A stretch of DNA of 7,157 nucleotides, taken from assembly GCA_013330055.1 (NCBI GenBank), contig DUJB01000083.1, positions 1 through 7,157 of the forward strand. Reading direction: 5' to 3'. The notes under the pieces are model-generated. The model had not been told where the DNA came from. It saw only the letters and a program-made list of their open reading frames with translations, and did not search any database. Source of the stretch: Nitrosopumilaceae archaeon (GTDB lineage Archaea; Thermoproteota; Nitrososphaeria; Nitrososphaerales; Nitrosopumilaceae). Positions within the stretch are counted from its first letter, which is position 1; each line of letters starts with the position of its first letter. This document shows positions 5,717-7,157 of this stretch, piece by piece. A program made the position numbers and the translations under genes.

Positions 5717-6793
5717 ATGAAACGGGTTGCGATCATAGGTGTTACTGGTGCAGTAGGTCAGGAGTTTGTACTAGCATTAAACAAACATCCCTGGTTTGAG
5801 GTAAAACAAATTGCTGCTTCTGAACGTTCTTCAGGCAAAAAGTTTGTTGATGCTATCAGGGATCCAGACAGTAGCATTCTAAAGTGGCACCTAAGAGAAG
5901 AGATACCAGAATACGTCAAAAATATGATAGTTGAATCGGTGGATGATATCAAAGTAGAAAATCTTGATTTAATATTTAGTTCAGTAGAAAGTGAAGCTGC
6001 ACGTGAAATTGAAACTAAATTTGCAAAAGATCTGCCCGTAATTAGTACATCTTCAGCATATAGGTATGAGTCAGATGTACCAATACTTATTCCTGGGATA
6101 AATGATGATCATGCAGAATTACTGAATGTACAGCGCAAAAACCGTGGTTGGAAAGGTTTTGTGGCGCCGCTCCCAAACTGTACTACCACTGGACTTGCCA
6201 TAACTATAAAGCCCTTGTTAGAAAAATTTGGAGCACAAAAGATTATTATGACATCAATGCAGGCCATGTCTGGTGCTGGTAGATCGCCTGGCGTTTCAGC
6301 GTTAGATATAACCGATAACATAATTCCCTACATTCCAAAAGAAGAAGAGAAAGTTAGACTAGAAACTGGAAAGATACTTGGTAAACTAATTGATGGAAAA
6401 ATCATACCTGCAGATATGAAAGTGAGTTGTACTTGCACTAGAGTACCAGTAATTGATGGGCACACAGAATCCGTATTTGTTGAAACTGCAAAACATGCAG
6501 ACCCGGAAGCAGTAAAAAAAGCCATGCAAGAATTTTCTGAGAAAATAAGTGTCATAGGCCTTCCATCCGCTCCAGAAAAATATCTTATGGTTCATGATGA
6601 TCCTACAAGGCCACAGCCAAGGTTAGACAGAGAGATGAGTGGTGGAATGTCTACAGTAGTAGGCAGATTACGCGAAGACACTGTTTTTGAAAACGGAATA
6701 AAGTATGTCTTGTTTTCTCACAATGAGAAGATGGGTTCTGCAAAAGGGGCCGTACTTTTAGCTGAAATGCTCTACAAGAAGGGCATGATATAA
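5717..6793 (+). CDS. asd: Aspartate-semialdehyde dehydrogenase, archaeal/fungal type
   Basis: This 358-residue enzyme should reduce L-4-aspartyl phosphate with NADPH to aspartate semialdehyde, the branch point to lysine, threonine, methionine and isoleucine. The N-terminal Rossmann motif is GVTGAVGQ (8-15). The catalytic cysteine is C155 in PLPNCTTTGL (151-160), and the probable catalytic histidine is H249 in RVPVIDGHTESV (242-253). Other family blocks are STSSAYR (110-116), PILIPGIN (122-129), TSMQAMSGAGRSPGV (179-193) and SGGMSTVVGRLR (308-319). Length and start match the family. Malonyl-CoA reductase of Sulfolobales belongs to the same superfamily and has the same Cys/His pair, so that activity is a less likely alternative. 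It is transcribed divergently from cobD; threonine made from its product is the precursor of the CobD substrate. Confidence 0.92.
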   Translation: MKRVAIIGVTGAVGQEFVLALNKHPWFEVKQIAASERSSGKKFVDAIRDPDSSILKWHLREEIPEYVKNMIVESVDDIKVENLDLIFSSVESEAAREIETKFAKDLPVISTSSAYRYESDVPILIPGINDDHAELLNVQRKNRGWKGFVAPLPNCTTTGLAITIKPLLEKFGAQKIIMTSMQAMSGAGRSPGVSALDITDNIIPYIPKEEEKVRLETGKILGKLIDGKIIPADMKVSCTCTRVPVIDGHTESVFVETAKHADPEAVKKAMQEFSEKISVIGLPSAPEKYLMVHDDPTRPQPRLDREMSGGMSTVVGRLREDTVFENGIKYVLFSHNEKMGSAKGAVLLAEMLYKKGMI

Positions 6794-6870
6794 TTGATAT
6801 AAAAATTACAGAAAAATTGTAATAATAACTTTATTAACCCCACTTTTATTCACAATAATTGGTGTTTTGA
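6794..6870. other. A/T-rich spacer between asd and the Lrp-like gene
   Basis: The spacer is very A/T-rich. It holds a weak 5-bp inverted repeat (ATTAC 6805-6809, GTAAT 6819-6823) and T-rich tracts near 6829-6836 and 6844-6850. Transcription of asd probably ends here, as archaeal termination often uses T-tracts, but no strong terminator can be defined. The promoter of the next gene must lie in the same stretch. Confidence 0.4.
6843..6850 (+). promoter_or_regulatory. Possible TATA box for the Lrp-like gene
   Basis: CTTTTATT is centred at about 6846, placing a start site near 6871. That is exactly where the conserved N-terminus of the Lrp-like protein would begin, although no ATG is present there. 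The earlier TTTATTAA (6830-6837) is an alternative. Confidence 0.3.
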
Positions 6871-6894
6871 ACGGCAAAAGTAGACGATTTAGAC

Positions 6895-7157
6895 ATGACA
6901 ATCCTTTCCGAACTTGCTGCTGATGCGAACATTTCAGTTCCTAGGATCTCAAAAAAAATTAATGTCAATTCATCTGTAGTGTACAGCAGAATTAAACGAC
7001 TGATTAAAAGAAAGCTTATTGAACGTTTTACAATAGTAGTCAATGAAAGAGAGCTTGGTTACACAGTAAAAGCTTTGACTGGATTAAACATGGACTCGAA
7101 GCTTCGCGATAATGTAATAGAAGAACTATTAAAAATACCTGAAGTAAGAGAAATTTC
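6895..7157 (+). CDS. Lrp/AsnC-family transcriptional regulator (partial, 5' part)
   Basis: The frame runs off the window end after 87 residues from the ATG. It has an N-terminal helix-turn-helix (ILSELAADANISVPRISKKI, 3-22, then recognition region VNSSVVYSRIKRLIKRKLIE, 24-43), then the start of the ligand-binding RAM domain (GYTVKALTGLNM, 55-66, and IPEVREI, 81-87). Such proteins form dimers or octamers that bind DNA in response to amino acids or act as global regulators. Family proteins usually have a few residues before the first helix, here encoded in frame at 6871-6894 (AKVDDLD after an ACG), but an in-frame TGA at 6868-6870 blocks anything further upstream. I give the first conventional start; the true start may be at 6871. 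Its target is unknown. Confidence 0.82.
   Translation, partial: MTILSELAADANISVPRISKKINVNSSVVYSRIKRLIKRKLIERFTIVVNERELGYTVKALTGLNMDSKLRDNVIEELLKIPEVREI

Noticed and set aside
6805..6823. Hairpin (ATTAC/GTAAT) as an intrinsic terminator for asd
   Set aside because: It has only five mostly A/T pairs around a nine-base loop, and no T-run follows directly.
6846..7043. Minus-strand open frame of 65 codons
   Set aside because: It is antisense to the Lrp/AsnC-like gene, whose helix-turn-helix is clear on the plus strand.
1..7157. Mobile elements, CRISPR arrays, tRNA or rRNA genes, defence systems
   Set aside because: I saw no regularly spaced repeats, transposase or integrase motifs, or tRNA-like cloverleafs; the window is almost entirely filled by core metabolic and ribosomal genes.

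Overview
The window looks like a piece of a low-GC archaeal chromosome, most likely a Nitrosopumilus/Nitrosarchaeum-type ammonia-oxidising archaeon (Nitrososphaerota, formerly Thaumarchaeota). The reasons are the archaeal/eukaryal-only ribosomal proteins L44e and S27e, the archaeal guanylyltransferase CobY in place of bacterial CobU, the archaeal/fungal-type aspartate-semialdehyde dehydrogenase, very short intergenic regions, and TATA-like boxes placed for leaderless transcripts. The lineage is inferred from protein style; no rRNA or amo gene is present to confirm it.

Layout: (i) 1-855, minus strand: N-terminal half of an adenine-deaminase-like amidohydrolase, cut by the window edge. (ii) 856-954: a compact divergent promoter region. 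(iii) 955-1430, plus strand: rpl44e and rps27e, overlapping by one base (TAATG). (iv) 1413-5633, minus strand: a five-gene late cobalamin operon, transcribed cobD, cobQ, cbiB, cobS, cobY, with junctions of 1-bp gap, ATGA overlap, 8-bp overlap and ATGA overlap. Its last gene overlaps the 3' end of rps27e tail to tail by 18 bp. (v) 5634-5716: a second divergent promoter region. (vi) 5717-6793, plus strand: asd. (vii) 6794-6870: A/T-rich spacer. (viii) about 6871/6895 to the end, plus strand: the start of an Lrp/AsnC-type regulator, cut by the window edge.

The cob genes cover the second half of B12 synthesis. CobD makes aminopropanol phosphate from threonine phosphate. CobQ should amidate four side chains to give cobyric acid. 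CbiB attaches the aminopropanol arm. CobY activates cobinamide phosphate with GTP, and CobS joins it to the lower-ligand riboside. Asd, transcribed divergently, makes aspartate semialdehyde, the precursor of threonine, so it may feed the CobD substrate.

The most unusual feature is CobQ. It has a well-conserved N-terminal ATPase domain but no C-terminal glutaminase domain, and its stop codon is fused to the next start codon in an ATGA overlap, so the short form appears to be native rather than a recent break. Other points worth checking are the departures from the usual adenine deaminase motifs in the first gene and the lack of a usable conventional start codon at the expected N-terminus of the Lrp-like gene.
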